This document shows positions 46,794 to 60,383 of a stretch of DNA of 64,000 bases, piece by piece. Below the pieces are notes generated by a model. The model had not been told where the DNA came from. It saw nothing but the letters and a program-made list of their open reading frames with translations, and did no database searches. Made by a program: the position numbers and the translations under genes. The DNA is from Volvariella volvacea V23 (taxonomy: Eukaryota > Basidiomycota > Agaricomycetes > Agaricales > Pluteaceae): assembly GCA_000349905.1 (NCBI GenBank), contig KB722753.1:415199-479198 (forward strand), in the 5' to 3' direction. Within the stretch, counting starts at the first letter, position 1. Each line of letters begins with the position of its first letter.

Positions 46794-49700
46794 CTACCTC
46801 CACAACCGCTCTCGTTCCCGTTCCCGCTCCCTATCCCGCTCCCGATCGCGGTCACGATCCCTCTCTCGTTCGAATCCAACTCCAAACCCAGATGAACCAG
46901 ATTCTCGACTCGACGGTCTCGGGGACAGCCTCCCACTGAAATCTTCGCTCAGACTGCCCACGTGTCCGTGTACACTCCCTGGGCCTTGAGTTGGCGCTTG
47001 CCATGGTATGTCGCCTAGCCTTTGTCGTGCTTTAGTCCGAGTCAAAAACCTCGTAGCTTGCATTGGCGCCTGCTGCTGCTGCTGTTGGTCACGATTCCCA
47101 CTCCCGCTTCCGGAGATGAAGCTACCCCCACCAGCCTTTGATATGGACGTGTCACCACGGAGAGACTCATCCCCATGCCCGTGATGGCCATGCGCATCTC
47201 CTGGCCTCCTACCCCCAGGCATTCCAGAGGGTAGTGGAGGAACTGGTGGTATAGGCTGAGGTAGACGAGATGCCTTTGAAATCGAGTCTCGATGAGATGT
47301 GATGGAGGCTGATGTTGGGATTGAACCTGAAGCTGAGGCCAGGGAGGGCCGAGTGGGTACTGTTGTGTCGATGCTAGGGAGCTGCCGTCCAGTAATAGCA
47401 CTACCGTTCCCACTGCCACCGCCACTAAGGCCAATGCCGGCACCGACCAGAGCGCTATTACCATCCCCCGCACCACCACTCGACCCACCGCCCGCTCCCA
47501 ACCTGGATTTCTTCTTACTCCCAATGGGTGCAGCCAAACTGTCCGAAGTGGTCCTTCTCACTTTCTTGGGCACGATGATTTTCCCAGGCGTCGCACTCGA
47601 GGAAGAACCTATCAGTCCTCTGTCCACGCCGCTGCCGCTTGCAGTCACGCTCAACCCCCTCGAGTTTCTTCTCTTCAAAACCCCATCTTCGCTCACACCG
47701 ATACCAAGACCAACCCCAACCCCGTTAGCACCGCCAGCACCGCCAGCTGCAAAAGCGGCTGGAACGACACCAATCTTGCGTCCGCTCCTGCTACTCTCGC
47801 TTCCACCTCGCGATTCTCTATCGCTTATGCTCCCCGACACTGATGCAGGCGCAGACCCGAGAGTAGGTCCCGCCGAAGTCGCGCTCCGCAATCTACCAGC
47901 CCTAATCCCTGAGCCCGCACTCGAAAGTATGCTCGCGCTACTGCCGCTGCCGCTGCCGATCCCAGGGATTGTCACAGGCATTACAGACGTCACGGTTGCA
48001 GTGGAAGTGGTCGAAACGGTCGAGGTCATTGATATATCCGCCAAACTCTCGTCCTCTTCTGTCCCTATCCCGCTTGCACTAGTATCTGCACTCGCAAACC
48101 CTGCCAGGCTGCCACCTCCGCCATTGCTGCTGATGCTGCTGACAGCAGAAACGGGCTTCAATCCCGGTCTCAAAACTGGTATGATCTCCCTCGCCAGCTC
48201 TCTAACCAACACCGCAGGGTCGTATTTACTCAACCTCTCAACGACACCTAGTAGTCCATATCGTTCAACCAGGACTGCTCGGTTGGGGTGCACCTCGCAT
48301 ATGGTGCGCAGGATACGGAGGAGGTTGAGACGGACAACGGGTTTGCCCGCGCCTGTGTTCGAGTTGGCCGGGTTTGAAGCTGGGTTGGATGAATGCTTTC
48401 CCTTTGCATTTTGACTGGCGTTGGAGTCCTGATTGGCTCCTGCGCCTGTTGTGGCATTGGCATTTTGCCTGCCCAGTAGTCTGTCGATGATCCTCTTGAA
48501 GAATGGCGGAGATTTGGCTAGGCAGACTGCAACGGGCGTTGAGACACGGGTGATTTTGAGGAAGGGATCGAGAAGGTTTTCGAACGAGTTTGCTTTTGAG
48601 TTTACGAAACATCGGATTAGGGATTCGAGGGAGGTTGGTCTGGTTAGTTCGTCTTCGATTCGGGAGGTTTCGTCTTGGAGCCTAAGGGGTGTGGGATTAG
48701 CATATACGGAGGAGAGATTGTGTCGTCGACGAAGCGCCATAAAGGGTATATACTAACCATGATACAATGGATTCCAAAGCGCTAACCTGGAAGTAAGGAT
48801 CCTCCAGCAACTTCAAATACATCTTCAATCCGTCGTGTTGCCACAAAAGTGTTCTGCAGCTCTTTCCTGCACCAGCCAAATCACAAAGAATAGGCAAAGC
48901 GAATTGACGAAGCGGAGAACTCGTCTCGATGACTCGTTTGAGACATGGCATGATTCCCGCTTGAGCCGCCTCTTCCTGTCGTGATTTGTTCAGGCGACAG
49001 AGGTTGTAGCAGGTTTGGAATATGTGGTTTGAGATTTCCTACAGGAAAATCATGATGAGCACCGCGCACGAGCCGCACGAGAAATAAGAAAAACTCACAG
49101 TGCTCTGAGGCCCAGTACCCTGCTCATCCAAAATCCTGATCAAAATCTCCAACGCATTCGCATTCTGCAAAACTTCATGTATAGTCGCATTCATCGACAA
49201 ATGCTTGACCGCCTTCAACAGCTGCACCAAACACTCCGGTTCGAGCATCTCACAAGCCCTCATCAACCTCCTCACCACTTTCCTCGTCCCAATCGCGTTT
49301 CTTACGTGGATATCGTTTTGAGAGACCTGTGCAAAGATTAAGACGATTTGAATGAGCTTCATCTTCATCTCGAAACGCGTGGAGGGTTCAGTGTGATTGG
49401 TGCTGCTGGCAGCGCTGTTGCTGCCGCTCTTGACGATGCTACCATTGAAGCGACTGCTCTTGATTGGTTTGGCTACGTTGAGCAGAGCACAGGATAAGGG
49501 ATCAAGGAGGCCTTCGCGGATGAACATGCGGCAGAAGTCGTTTTTGCTCGTGGGACTTTGGAGCTCGAAGACGTTGACTATGCCGTTGAGTGCTCCGATG
49601 ACTAGGTCGGCTTGTTCGGTCCAGTCTTCATCTAGGAGATCAACTAGGACTTTGAGACCACGACACCTGGTGGAAGTGTTATCAGTAGCGCTGGCAAGCT

Positions 49701-52700
49701 AGAGAGGTGATAGCATACGCGATGAACATCTGGAGTGTCATGACGGAGGTGTGGCATAGTAGACGGATAAAGCTGGAGGCTTCCAATCGGTATTCCGATG
49801 GATACTTTTTGGAAGTGAATTCTAAGGGATAGTGAGCATAAACCAAAAATTAGCTCATTATTGCATACCCATCATCACAGGAATTCCGCTATGAGAGACA
49901 TTAGCTCAAAATCTAGGCTCGCAATAAGGAACCACTCGCCCAATGAGACAGAAACTTTCCAAAAACGCCAACTCGGTCGTCACGAGCTTTTGAGGATGAA
50001 TGAGAACGAAATCCCAGAGTTTGGGTAAAGTCAAGCGCACCAAGTTGATGATTTGCAATAGTTTCATAGTAACGTCTCTCGACCACCTCCCCTCCAACAC
50101 CTCGAGAATCACGAGCATCCCATGCGAGTTTACAAACTGTATCTGCATCTCTGGTGTATCGTTGAAGATAGTCAGCTGCAAATTTGGCCGAGTTAGCCCC
50201 CAAGTGACCAAAACAACGGAGGAACACTCACGAGTTGTTCGCATGCGTTCCTCAATTGGGAATCAGCGGCCGAAGGCGTAAGTTCGTCAATCAATTGGTT
50301 GACGGTCGTACATAGCCTGGCGTATTTGTCTCGTTGGAGGTTGGATTCTAGGTCGTCTTCCGAGAAGCCTTCGTCAATCTGTGACGAAGCAATGATTAAA
50401 GACTGGAAGGGAGAGGAGAGTTTAGTAATACCTCTGCAAATGGGTCTTCTTCATCCGAGTCGTCGCCGTGCTGATGAATGGTTAACGGTACAATAATAGG
50501 TTGGTGTAGGATACTAAAACATACCCAAGATTTACTCGACAGTCTGGTGTTCAACTGTAATGTCTGCATCTGAGGCCCAGCCGCTGAACACGGGAGAGGA
50601 CAGAACATCAGTTCAAATCCCATTCACCAACACATCTCCACTTACTAGTAGCACCCAGCTTCCCGAACACGTCCTCATAGTCCTCATCATCCGCCTCCGT
50701 ATACTTATCAAACTCGCTACTCTGACTCTGGTTCTGCACCTTCTTCGACTCCGCTTTGCCAAACGACCCGCTCACACTCCCCCCAGACGACGATCCGCCA
50801 CCACCATTCAAGTTTAGAACGGCACCCAAAGACGACGACCGCGAGTGCGATCCCCTCAGCGAGGAAGCCGAAGACGGCCCACTGGACAACGAACCAGATC
50901 CGGAGGTGGAGGCGGATAGCAAGTTGACGTTGAGGGTCGTTAGGGACGAGCGAGAAGCTTTCTTTTTGAGTGCTACGAGTCCCGAGTTGGAGTTGGGCAG
51001 TGGAGCGGAGAGCGGGCCTGGAGCTGTGGTTTCCAACCCGAAAACTTTGATGTCGTCTGGGTGGAACAGTCCACGGCGACCTGGTTTGGCGTTTTTCATC
51101 TGTGGTAGGAGTGAATGAACGAGCATGTTAGTTGATTTTGCAGAAGTTTGAGTGCGTGATGGAGTGAAAATGTGTTGAGCGTACCTTGAAATCAGCCACT
51201 TTCTCTTCTAGCCAACTTTCGTCTTCCTCTGATGCCAAATCCGAATAGTCTTCGACGATCGAAGACATATCCGAAGCAGGAGCGCGGGCTAGTGGCACAA
51301 CACTAGCTCTCGGGCTCTTGCTTGGTCGAATTGTTTGCGCATTATCTTCCACTTCTTGTTTCTCCTCTTCCGCAGCCGGTTTCTCCAACGCTATCAAGTA
51401 GCATAAACCAGACGAAAGCAAACACACAGTTACGACAACTCTCACCCTGTAACTTGGTAAATGAAATCCCCTCCTCAAAGTCGTCATCCCAGTTGTCCGT
51501 TTGTTCTTCTGGTGCCCTCAAAGCGTACGAGAGCGGCGGTTGAACAATTCCCGGTGGCGGCTTCCCATTGACGCTGACTCCAACTCCAACATTGGCTACC
51601 GATGCGCCCAGCTTCCAAACCGAGCCTGGCACCACTGAACCTGGCACTCCGTCCTTAACCATAGGTCTCGTAGGTGTAGTAAACGCGCCTGATGTCGAGG
51701 CAGCCAAGATAGGAATAGGGAGGTGGTCTCCAAAAGGCCGCGCCGCCAGTGGAGACACAGGCCTCTGCTGGTTCCCGCGATTCGGGTGCTTCGAGGGTCT
51801 CGATGGAGCTTTGGACGACGCCAAAACGGGGCGATTACGACTAATGAGAACCAGCGGTGGATTCTGCGATCAAGGAAAAGATGGCTTACATTTCAAGGCC
51901 TCGTTCCATTCTTGCACCTTCAGGACCGCTTCGTCGTAATTATAGTTGCTGATAGGTCTCTTCCCTGCGCTACCCTCTCCCGCTGTCGCTCCGGGTTTGC
52001 CTCCGGCCGAGCCGTCTGAGCTGGTTGAGGTGTCGCCGGCCAGGCCCTTCGTTTTGCCGGATTGTAGTTGCTTCCGCGCGGCCAGCATCCAAGGATGCTT
52101 AAGCAGCTTTTTGGCTGAAATTCTGAGGTTGCTATCTTTTTGGAAGCAGTGGTAGAGGAAGTCTTTGACTATTGGTGATGCACCCTCAGGTATTGGTGGG
52201 CAGTCGTCTTGGACGATTCGAAATAGTGCGGGCATGGGATCGAGGAAGTGGTATGGAGGGTGGCCTTCTAATAGTTCGATTACGACACAGCCGACGCTCC
52301 TGGGTATCTATTGAGCTTTGGGGACCTTGGAGAATGATAGATGTACGAACCAGATGTCCGACGCGGTAGTTGCCCCAGATTGTTCGATGACCTCCGGTGC
52401 CACTGATCATAGTGGAATACCAACACCAGTCAAGGGACCAATGTGTGGAACAGAAGCAACAATTTGGTGAGCGAGGCATGGAAGCGGCAGATTCAAACGG
52501 ACGTACTCCAGTATGGACTCCCGACGACAGTATCATCACTAACACCACCCGTAGTCGTAGTACTTGCCACTCCAAAATCAGCCAACTTTACAGTTCCATC
52601 CTTGTTCGTCAAGATATTCGCTCCCTTGATATCTCGATGTATGACACCCTGGTCGTGGAGGTAGACTAGCCCCTCCAGTACTTGGCAAATATAGACCGCG

Positions 52701-53492
52701 ACGAGACTTTCCGGAAATTTACCAAACTTTTTGAGGATGCTGTGCAAGGATCCGTTTTCGCAGAACCTGCAGAAACGTGGGACAATGGTGGGTTGTGGTC
52801 AATATTGAGATGGGGGACGAGCACCCCGTGGGGAGGTAATGTGCAAGTTGGATTGACTGACTCTAGGATTATATACAGATAGTCTCGCGTTTTGACGAAG
52901 CCTTTGTATTTGACGATGTTCTCGTGCTATAACACACAGAAAACTCGCTCTAAGTATGCATCCAAGCAAGCATATTGAATGGGAATGCGAAATGCAAATG
53001 GGCATCGGGGAAACTATGAAAGAGGGTGTGAGGTGCGAGAAAGAGTACTCACGTTCAGGTTTTTGAGCAGATTGATTTCCGCCTATATTGGTATTATGAA
53101 ATCGGTTAGACTGGATAATTAGGAACAGAGGTCCACCCCGCACCATGATCTCCCCTAGCTCTGCTTTGGGTAAATGGCTCATCTGTATCTCCTTCACCGC
53201 TACAGTCTCTCCCGTCGCCCAATTGAGGCCACCTGAATAGCAATCGACGTGAGTCTCTTTATTCGCTCGTAGCTAAATAGCTCCTCCAGACTACGCACGG
53301 TATACTTGGCCGAAAGCCCCCTTCCCTAGCGAGTCCCCTAGTTGCTAGTTCAACCATAAAACCAACCAAAAGTTCAAAAAAGCCAGAAGCCCGCGAGAAA
53401 AAGAGACTGACATATTCATTCAGGGTTTTAGCCGAAGACGATGCGTTCGCCTTGCCTCCAGCGCTCGACGGTGGTCTGGAGTGTCCGGACAT
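46794..53492 (-). CDS. CDC7: septation-network kinase, Cdc7/SepH/Cdc15 type
   Basis: STE-type kinase that, in S. pombe and Aspergillus, acts in the septation initiation or mitotic-exit network. It starts at 53492 ([14 protein letters not shown]). The kinase domain is split over many introns: [81 protein letters not shown], then GSPYW and the APE region, [13 protein letters not shown], ending [21 protein letters not shown] long linker follows, then an armadillo-like helical region ([52 protein letters not shown]), as in SepH and Cdc15. The C-terminus is a 400-residue Gly/Ser-rich segment that ends in Arg-Asp/Arg-Glu repeats (46,800-46,870). I estimate 1,800 residues. Kinase residues are complete. 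Confidence 0.88.
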
Positions 53493-54357
53493 GATGCCGG
53501 CGGGATCTAGGTTGATATCTAGCTGTGTCTTATTCCGTGGGTGGAGAGAATGCGATGTGCTCGAAATCCGATGTTATGCCAAGGGTTTCTCGTTTCTTGC
53601 GAGAGGCCGTTCGTGATGCTCGTGAGATGTCGTTGGTGCAAAGCAGTGGTAGATTGGACTGAGCCAAAGGGGCGCAAAAGATTGAAAGAATGGTTGTGCG
53701 ATGCAAAGATGTGGACAGGAGAAAGGAACGTAAAACGCGGTGGTGTTGGTCAGGTTGACGGTTGTCGCGTCGGCTCGTCCCACCAACTCCCGCGCCATGT
53801 GATCGTGCTGCATTTTCTCTGCCATCACCATCTCCGTTCGCTTCTGCCCACCAACTTGGCCTCGAAGCCGTCTCGACCAGCATCTTCGATTTCTCCGGGG
53901 TGGACGCGTACAGCCTTCTGTCCGCGGCGTGTTGATGCTTACGGGTACACGGGAACAAACAGCGAGGGTTATTGCTCTTTGTGAGCGGGGCAGCACTGGA
54001 GAGTAAGAGTGTATTCGCTGGAGCCTATCTGTTCTATATCTGTACAGCAATCGATAACTAGGACAACAACAGCAACGCCTCCGGATCGCTGTCACACGAG
54101 CCCGCATACAGAACATTGGCATTAACATGATAGTCAACCTGACACAATAGATTCTGATCATGGAACGATACATGGGTATCGAAGTCACCCACTATACGTA
54201 GGGCTACTAAAACAAAGAAACGAAAGGTATAAGCAGTACTAAACCATGGCACATACAATAATGTTCCTCAACGAAAAAGATCACAACAGTGTAAGACATG
54301 GACATGAAAGTCGAAGAAAAGCTGCACACGACACCCGCTCGCGCTCGGGAACCACCC
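53493..54357. other. upstream region of the septation kinase, no other gene
   Basis: Two long antisense frames cover 53,530-54,188 but have no features of a gene. It separates the kinase start from the DUF6533 stop at 54,358. Confidence 0.5.
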
Positions 54358-56615
54358 TCATACATCGTCTTTCTTCGTCCTCTTGGGGATATCTACATTC
54401 ACAGGACCTGTGCCGTGTTTGGGGCTCACACCTTTACTGTCTTCGTCGTCCGACACAGCGAACGGCGTCTCAATCGCCTCGGCGTTTCCAAAAGTAGGCG
54501 ATTGAGGACCATTTCCGGTGTTGATACCGTAGAGGTGATCCATCGGACCGTGTCTGCTGGGTCTGCCATATCCGATAGTCTGCAGCTGAACACCCTGATC
54601 GATGGTAACTTGCGTTCGGCGAGTGAACATGATTTGGGGCTCCTGTCGGCCTCCGAGATCTTCAACTAGAACTTTCCGAACAGATTTTTTGAGGTTAATA
54701 GTGATGCGGGACATCATGGCGACCTATTGGTGTTGCGTGAGGGGCATAATGGAGGGTGGTAAGCGGGATAACTTACTGTTATACTACATGGAAGAAGGGT
54801 ATACGACGTACTGTGAGTTTGGCCTACGAGCAAAGGTAGAGAGGACACTCACAGTAGTTCAAGCCTATCATCCTAATGTCAGATTAAGCTATCAAAATAG
54901 TTGCTGTGCACTCACTGAGCAGTAATATTCTTCAAACCAGGAGGAGCCGCGATAATCATGATAGTAAGAACCAACGTCACAGCAAAGATGACACTAGATT
55001 CGTTCTTTTGTCAGCAACAAGAGAACCGCAACGAGCATGCGACTTACCCATAGTAGACCAAGCCGTCTTCCAAAAGCCTCTTCACTACATATGACGCTGT
55101 CCTATGTCGGAAGGATGGGATAGTCCTGTACAGCGTGAGGACCAAAACGATCGTATCGTATAACAGCGGTAGCCAAGCGGACGAAGAGGCGAGGATGCTT
55201 CTGCACTCGCAAAGGTCGAAATGAGATTGCAGGTGGAAATACTATTAGTCCAAGATCCGAATTCAAGGTGCAAAAACAAATCCGCACATTTCGGGGTCGA
55301 AAATCATCGTGCACGCTGATCATTCCAGAAGTAGGGATTAATCTTGGGTGTTAATTTTTTATCGCTTAAAATAAGGGACGAACCTTTTACGCCAGAATCT
55401 GGATTGTGTATCACGGCTGTTTAGGGAAAGAGCGAAGGGGGAGGGTGTTGAGCTCGGAATTGTAGTTCAGGGGAGAACGCGGGAGTGGACTTGCTTTACC
55501 TTCTCCGCGGGTGAGCAGGTAGGCGTGTATGCCGGTCATGACGAGGAAGAAAACCGCAACGCTTCCGACGATCCACTGTTGGGCGTAATACAGTGCTCGG
55601 ATACGGAAGAACATCATGATGGCTGCAATACGATGATGATTATTTAGCATGACGAGAGTGGTGGATTTCGTTGCACTCACCGACTATTGATATTCCTATC
55701 AATGTCATGGCTCCCTCGTATCGAATAAATCTACTGCACCTGTGTAGGAGGGCGCATCAGGTGCTGGGGCATGTAAAGAAGCCAAGATCACGAACACCTA
55801 GACCAGCAAATTAGCTCGGGTTCCAACAGACGATAATGTAGTCCTTACTTCTGGCGTCCATACAGGCGACAGGTAGGCTGTAACAAAATGTACCCGCAAA
55901 CACAAACGGCCATAAGTCAAAAGGCCACACCGCCCACTCCACAATATAGCAACATACCGAACAAGTTGACAATAAATCCCAAAGGAGTTAAATATCGGTT
56001 CTTATTCACAAAAACGCCCCCAGTCAGGACCGACGCTCCCATCCAATAATCGTGCTTTAAACAAACTTACGACTAGGAAGAAGTATGTCACTAGCCGACG
56101 TCAGTCAGGTCCACTGGATGAATATATTTCGAATTATATCAACACTCACTGGCACTCTTCTTTCCAAACCAGATAAACTCCACCTACATCGCGATGGCCC
56201 CAACAAATCCAGCACATGGAGCGAGTCGATCAAAATCGGAGTCAAGGGTCGTGGCAGCGACGATGGTGATGATGATGATGATGGGGGGCGTATCAGGAAT
56301 ATCAAAGGCGCACACATAGGTAATTATTCAGCAATGCCGGTTGGGGAAAGAGAGGACCCTACTAACCTCATCCGCCAATGTGTCGATGTGGTCCCATATG
56401 AGGATGCTGAAGCTGGCAAAGCCCATGTACTATGGCCAAGGCGGGAGGGAGATGAGGGAGGGTGCGGGACGAGATAAGAGGATGCCTTACGTTCGTCCTC
56501 ATTCTATTACATCAACCGGATGATGTGAATAACGGTCGGCGCGTGCTGAAGGGTATGATGGTACTCACTGCTGAGAGACATCGTCAAACACCGAAGGTAT
56601 AGGTTGGTGCGCCAT
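54358..56615 (-). CDS. DUF6533-type multipass membrane protein, copy A
   Basis: Seven-helix-like family abundant in mushrooms, of unknown function. The ATG at 56615 opens MAHQPIPSVFDDVSQQ. Readable blocks are AYLSPVWTP-type loop sequence, the helix IGISI followed by MMFFRIRALYYAQQWIVGSV, GIHAYLLTRGE, then the C-MIFDPEM element and SSSAWLPLLYDTIVLVLTLY with YVVKRLLEDGL. A last helix and the conserved cytoplasmic start SRITINLKKSVRKVLVED lead into a variable tail ending KRTKKDDV. At least ten short introns. The exon boundaries were not all fixed. Tandem with copy B, same strand, 1.5 kb apart. Confidence 0.75.
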
Positions 56616-58117
56616 GCTGTGCCAGTGTCCACCCGTCCAAAAGCGTTATCAAGGAAGGGCTATTAATGCCGGGTCGTCGTAGTCGTATTTAAAGAGGAGG
56701 TAGGGTACGTTAAGGTGATGTTATGTTAGGCGTTTATGAGTCCAAGCAATCTGCCAATACCAGTGCACCCTCTTCTTGCACCCTCTCACTGGTAGCGACC
56801 GACGCTCAAACGATCCAACAACGCTACAGGCCAGGCCTTGTGGAAAAAAGGAACGAGAGCGAGCGAGAGCGAGCGAGGGAGGAGAGAAAGAGCAAACGAA
56901 TGAAAAAAGCAGGTCTCTTTTGAGAGCGCGCCGCTCCTCACTCTTTCCCCTCCCAAACGTTCTAATATGATCCCTGAGTGGCGCTGCGAGAGGCTTGGGT
57001 TCAATGAACAACCGTATGGAATATAGGGGTTCTTTAACCTTTTTCTCCATAATCCATCAGCAACGATATTTCTCTGGGCATTGGGAAATTCGTAAATCCT
57101 TTAAAGTTTTCTTGTGCGCCCTTGAAATATCCTTTCCTCACCCCCCGGAACCCTCCTCCCAAACTTTCCTCCGCTCCCATAGCCACCCCCCGTGCAGTGC
57201 AAGGCGGCTTGTCTCGATTCGTCGTTAACGACCCTTTTTTTTGGAAATTGAGCATCCGCCCCACTTCGTTCCGCTAATCCTCCGCAGACCGCTGGAGCCT
57301 AGAGACTGCGTAGAGCGCCCCTCCCTCGCCGCTGTTTACGGGGACGGAACAAGCACGCGACCATCACTGTCTCGGAAGTCGCTGTTGCGGGTATTGCGTC
57401 CTTTCTTTTATTTTTGACGTAGACGCAAAAGTCCTCGGTCCCTCCCTCACTTTTTTGCTGTACGTTCCTTGTGGAGTTAGGGTTTTACCATCGGCCGCTT
57501 CCAGGACCCACGTCCAATGGCGGCAATAAATTAGTACCCCTCCCCGCACTCCAACTCCCTGGAGCCGGCCAATCGTGATCCAGCGGCCAGCGGGGCCTAG
57601 ATGATCATTCATCCAGTTAATGTTCTTTGAGAGATTACTTCTGCCTTGACAGAATACTGTACCTTGACTGCACATATTTAATTGCTGTTGATGGAGGGTG
57701 TATGTAGAAAAGGGGCGCGGCACCGAACAACATAAGTATAATGCAAATCACGTACATGATAGATAGGAGGGACATACACACAAAATTCAAATCTTCATTG
57801 CCTTCCATCGTCGAAGTTCATTGATGTTCGCACTCCTATCGCGTCGCATGTGTCATCTCGAGCATACACATTCTCACGCAACGTGCATATGCGCTCGCAT
57901 TCAGCTACGCGACGCGACGATCGTGGAGCAAAATCACCCACAAGCCTGGTCCCACAAAACCTAACCAACCAAAGCAAAGAGAAATATAAAGTGCTAACCG
58001 TAGCCTGCGAGTTATCGTACATGCACAAGGATATATCCAATCACCAAGCGAAAGCATAATAAACAACAGATCTAGACCAGCCACCCAAAAATCATAACCC
58101 ATAAAAAGTCCACCGAT
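56616..58117. other. intergenic between DUF6533 copies
   Basis: Contains a purine-rich GA/GAG tract at 56,840-56,900 and pyrimidine-rich stretches at 57,120-57,200 and 57,400-57,500. No supported gene. It is the promoter of copy A. Confidence 0.5.
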
Positions 58118-60383
58118 TCACTCCTCCGTGGAGCCATCAGCTCCACGAAGTCCCTGATCTTCAGCATCCCGTCTCTTCTTTCTCGGCATCTCCACAATCG
58201 TTATGGGCCCTATCGTCGTGTACCCTTGGTTCTGCTGACTCGACCCTTCCGCCTGTCCCACATTCGTCTCTGTGATGGTCGACAACCTACTCGAGTTATA
58301 TCTTCTCTCCTCGTCGTCCCCACCCCCATGAGATGAAGGCACGCCAGTCATCATTATCGAATCCGTGGCCCCATTCACCGTCTCGTTAAACGCAGGAGAC
58401 CTAAATTGTATGGTCGGATCCACCGACCAGTGCGATTTGCGGGTGAACATGCTCGGGAGTTCTGCACGGATTTTGTCGTCCATCAGAACCTTGCGGACAG
58501 ATTTCTTGAGATTAAGGGTTATGCGCGACATCATAGCAACCTGCACATCCCGAGGACGTGTTCATGCAGTGAGATAAGATGCGCCACTGAATGATGAAAA
58601 AATTTGAATTGAAGACGTACCGTAATACTAAGGAGTGGGAATAAATACGAGGCTGGTCATTAAGGGTCTCGTAAGTGGGTGAAAGGCACATACAGTAGCT
58701 CTAATCTATAAAGGGAAACTAGAATCAGCCGCTTGATAGGGGTAGAAACCAAGATGAACATACTGGGCAGTAATATTCTTCAACCCAGGAGGAGCGGCGA
58801 TGATCATTATAGTCAATACGAGAGTGACAGCTAAAATGGTACTATAGTCGCTTATGAGGTACCTCATGTCTCGCAATCCAGACCTTACTCACATGTAGTA
58901 AATCAAGCCATCCTCCAGGAGCCTCTTCATAACAAAAGGAGCGTTCCTGTGTCGGATTGATGGGAAAGTCCGGTAAAGTGTAAGACCGAATATTATCGTA
59001 TCATATAGCAGCGGTAGCCAAGCTGAAGAAGATGCCAGTATACTTCTGCTCTCGAGAAGCGTTATTTTCCACATGGGGAACATATCCTACATCAGCTTTC
59101 GAAAAGCCAATCTAGCACGGAGATCACGCACATTTCGGGATCGAAAATCATCGTACACGCTAGTGAAAATCAGAGTCAGCCCCACGCATGCGAGCTGGGC
59201 CAAGACCGAGACGGACCTCGCACGCCTGAATCTTCGTTATGCACCACAGCTGAGTTGATAGCGCAGAAGGGGGGGATAAACGTTGGGCTACATTTTCGCA
59301 AAGGCAAATGCCGAGCATACCTTCACCACGTGTTAGCAGATAAGCCTGAATGCCGGTTTGGAAGAACCACAAGAAGGCAACGGCCCAAACGACGAATCTT
59401 TGCGCATGATACAACGCCTTGATTCGAAGGAACATCATGATGGCTAAGGGTGCATTGGTGAGCAACTGGCGGCAGCGTAAGATGCGCATATAACGACTAA
59501 CCTACTATGGAGATCCCAATCACTGTCATGGAGCCCTCGAATCGTATGAATTCATTGCACCTGTCTAGAAAATTAGCCGGTGGTTTGATGCATGAAAAAA
59601 GTTATTTTTGTACGAACACCTGGTGAGAAGGAGAGTAAGCCAAGAGCGTAATGATGGGAATCTTCGGGGGAACGCTTACCTCTGGCGTCCAAACGGGTGA
59701 TAGGTAAGCTGAGGTGGCATCAGGGCTCAGAGTTACAGCATATAAGGTAATGATAGATGAAGACACGTACCGAACAAGTTGACGATGAAACCCAAGGGTG
59801 TCAAATATCGATTCTATGATGAGCGCAGGATTAGGGTCCGTCTCTTTATTTTGGTCGAGGATAAGCTCACGATTAGAAACAAGTACACCACTATAATGTC
59901 ATGCGATGAGCGATCAACACTCGGTAGCAAACAGGACCAGCATCACTCACTCAGACTCCGTTTCGCTTTCCATATGTACTCCACCTAGCCGTATCCAGCA
60001 CACCATATCCATCAGAAAATAATCCATCAATCGAGCAAGTCGACAAGTCAACGAGCGAAGGATTAGTAATGTTGGGGAACGGGTGCAACGCATTGTAAGG
60101 ACGTGCATGTACCCACTCACCTCGTCGGAAAAGGTGACAATATGATCCCAAACAAGGATAGTAAAGCTGGCGAATCCCATATACTAAGCATAACGCGCAT
60201 ATAAGCACCGTCAATCGGGAGTTCAGTGAGCATTAATGTGTGACATCAGAGGCAGCAAATGGCCATACGTTGGTTCTTATCCTAAGTTATTGCTAAGCTG
60301 CTGCAGAAACACATCATAAGACAGAACAGAACTCACTGCTGCGAGACGTCATCGAACACACTGGGCATCTCCTGTTCCGCCAT
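58118..60383 (-). CDS. DUF6533-type multipass membrane protein, copy B
   Basis: Paralogue of copy A with the same order of parts. It starts MAEQEMPSVFDDVSQQ at 60383; then FASFTILVWDHIVTFSDEV (the DUF6533 start), NRYLTPLGFIVNLF, YLSPVWTPE, IRFEGSMTVIGISIV, MMFLRIKALYHAQRFVVWAV and GIQAYLLTRGE. Then SSSAWLPLLYDTIIFGLTLY with RHRNAPFVMKRLLEDGLIYY, and a tail that opens SRITLNLKKSVRKVLMDDK and ends GADGSTEE. The intron layout appears to follow copy A. The tails of the two copies differ strongly after the shared 20 residues, so they may differ in signalling or interaction, if any. Confidence 0.78.

Noticed and set aside
47299..48414. 371-codon plus-strand frame
   Set aside because: Antisense shadow of the Gly/Ser-rich tail of the septation kinase; repetitive Pro/Leu composition results from that.
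53530..54188. Long frames on both strands upstream of the septation kinase
   Set aside because: They are antisense to each other and lie in the promoter region; no domain is recognisable.
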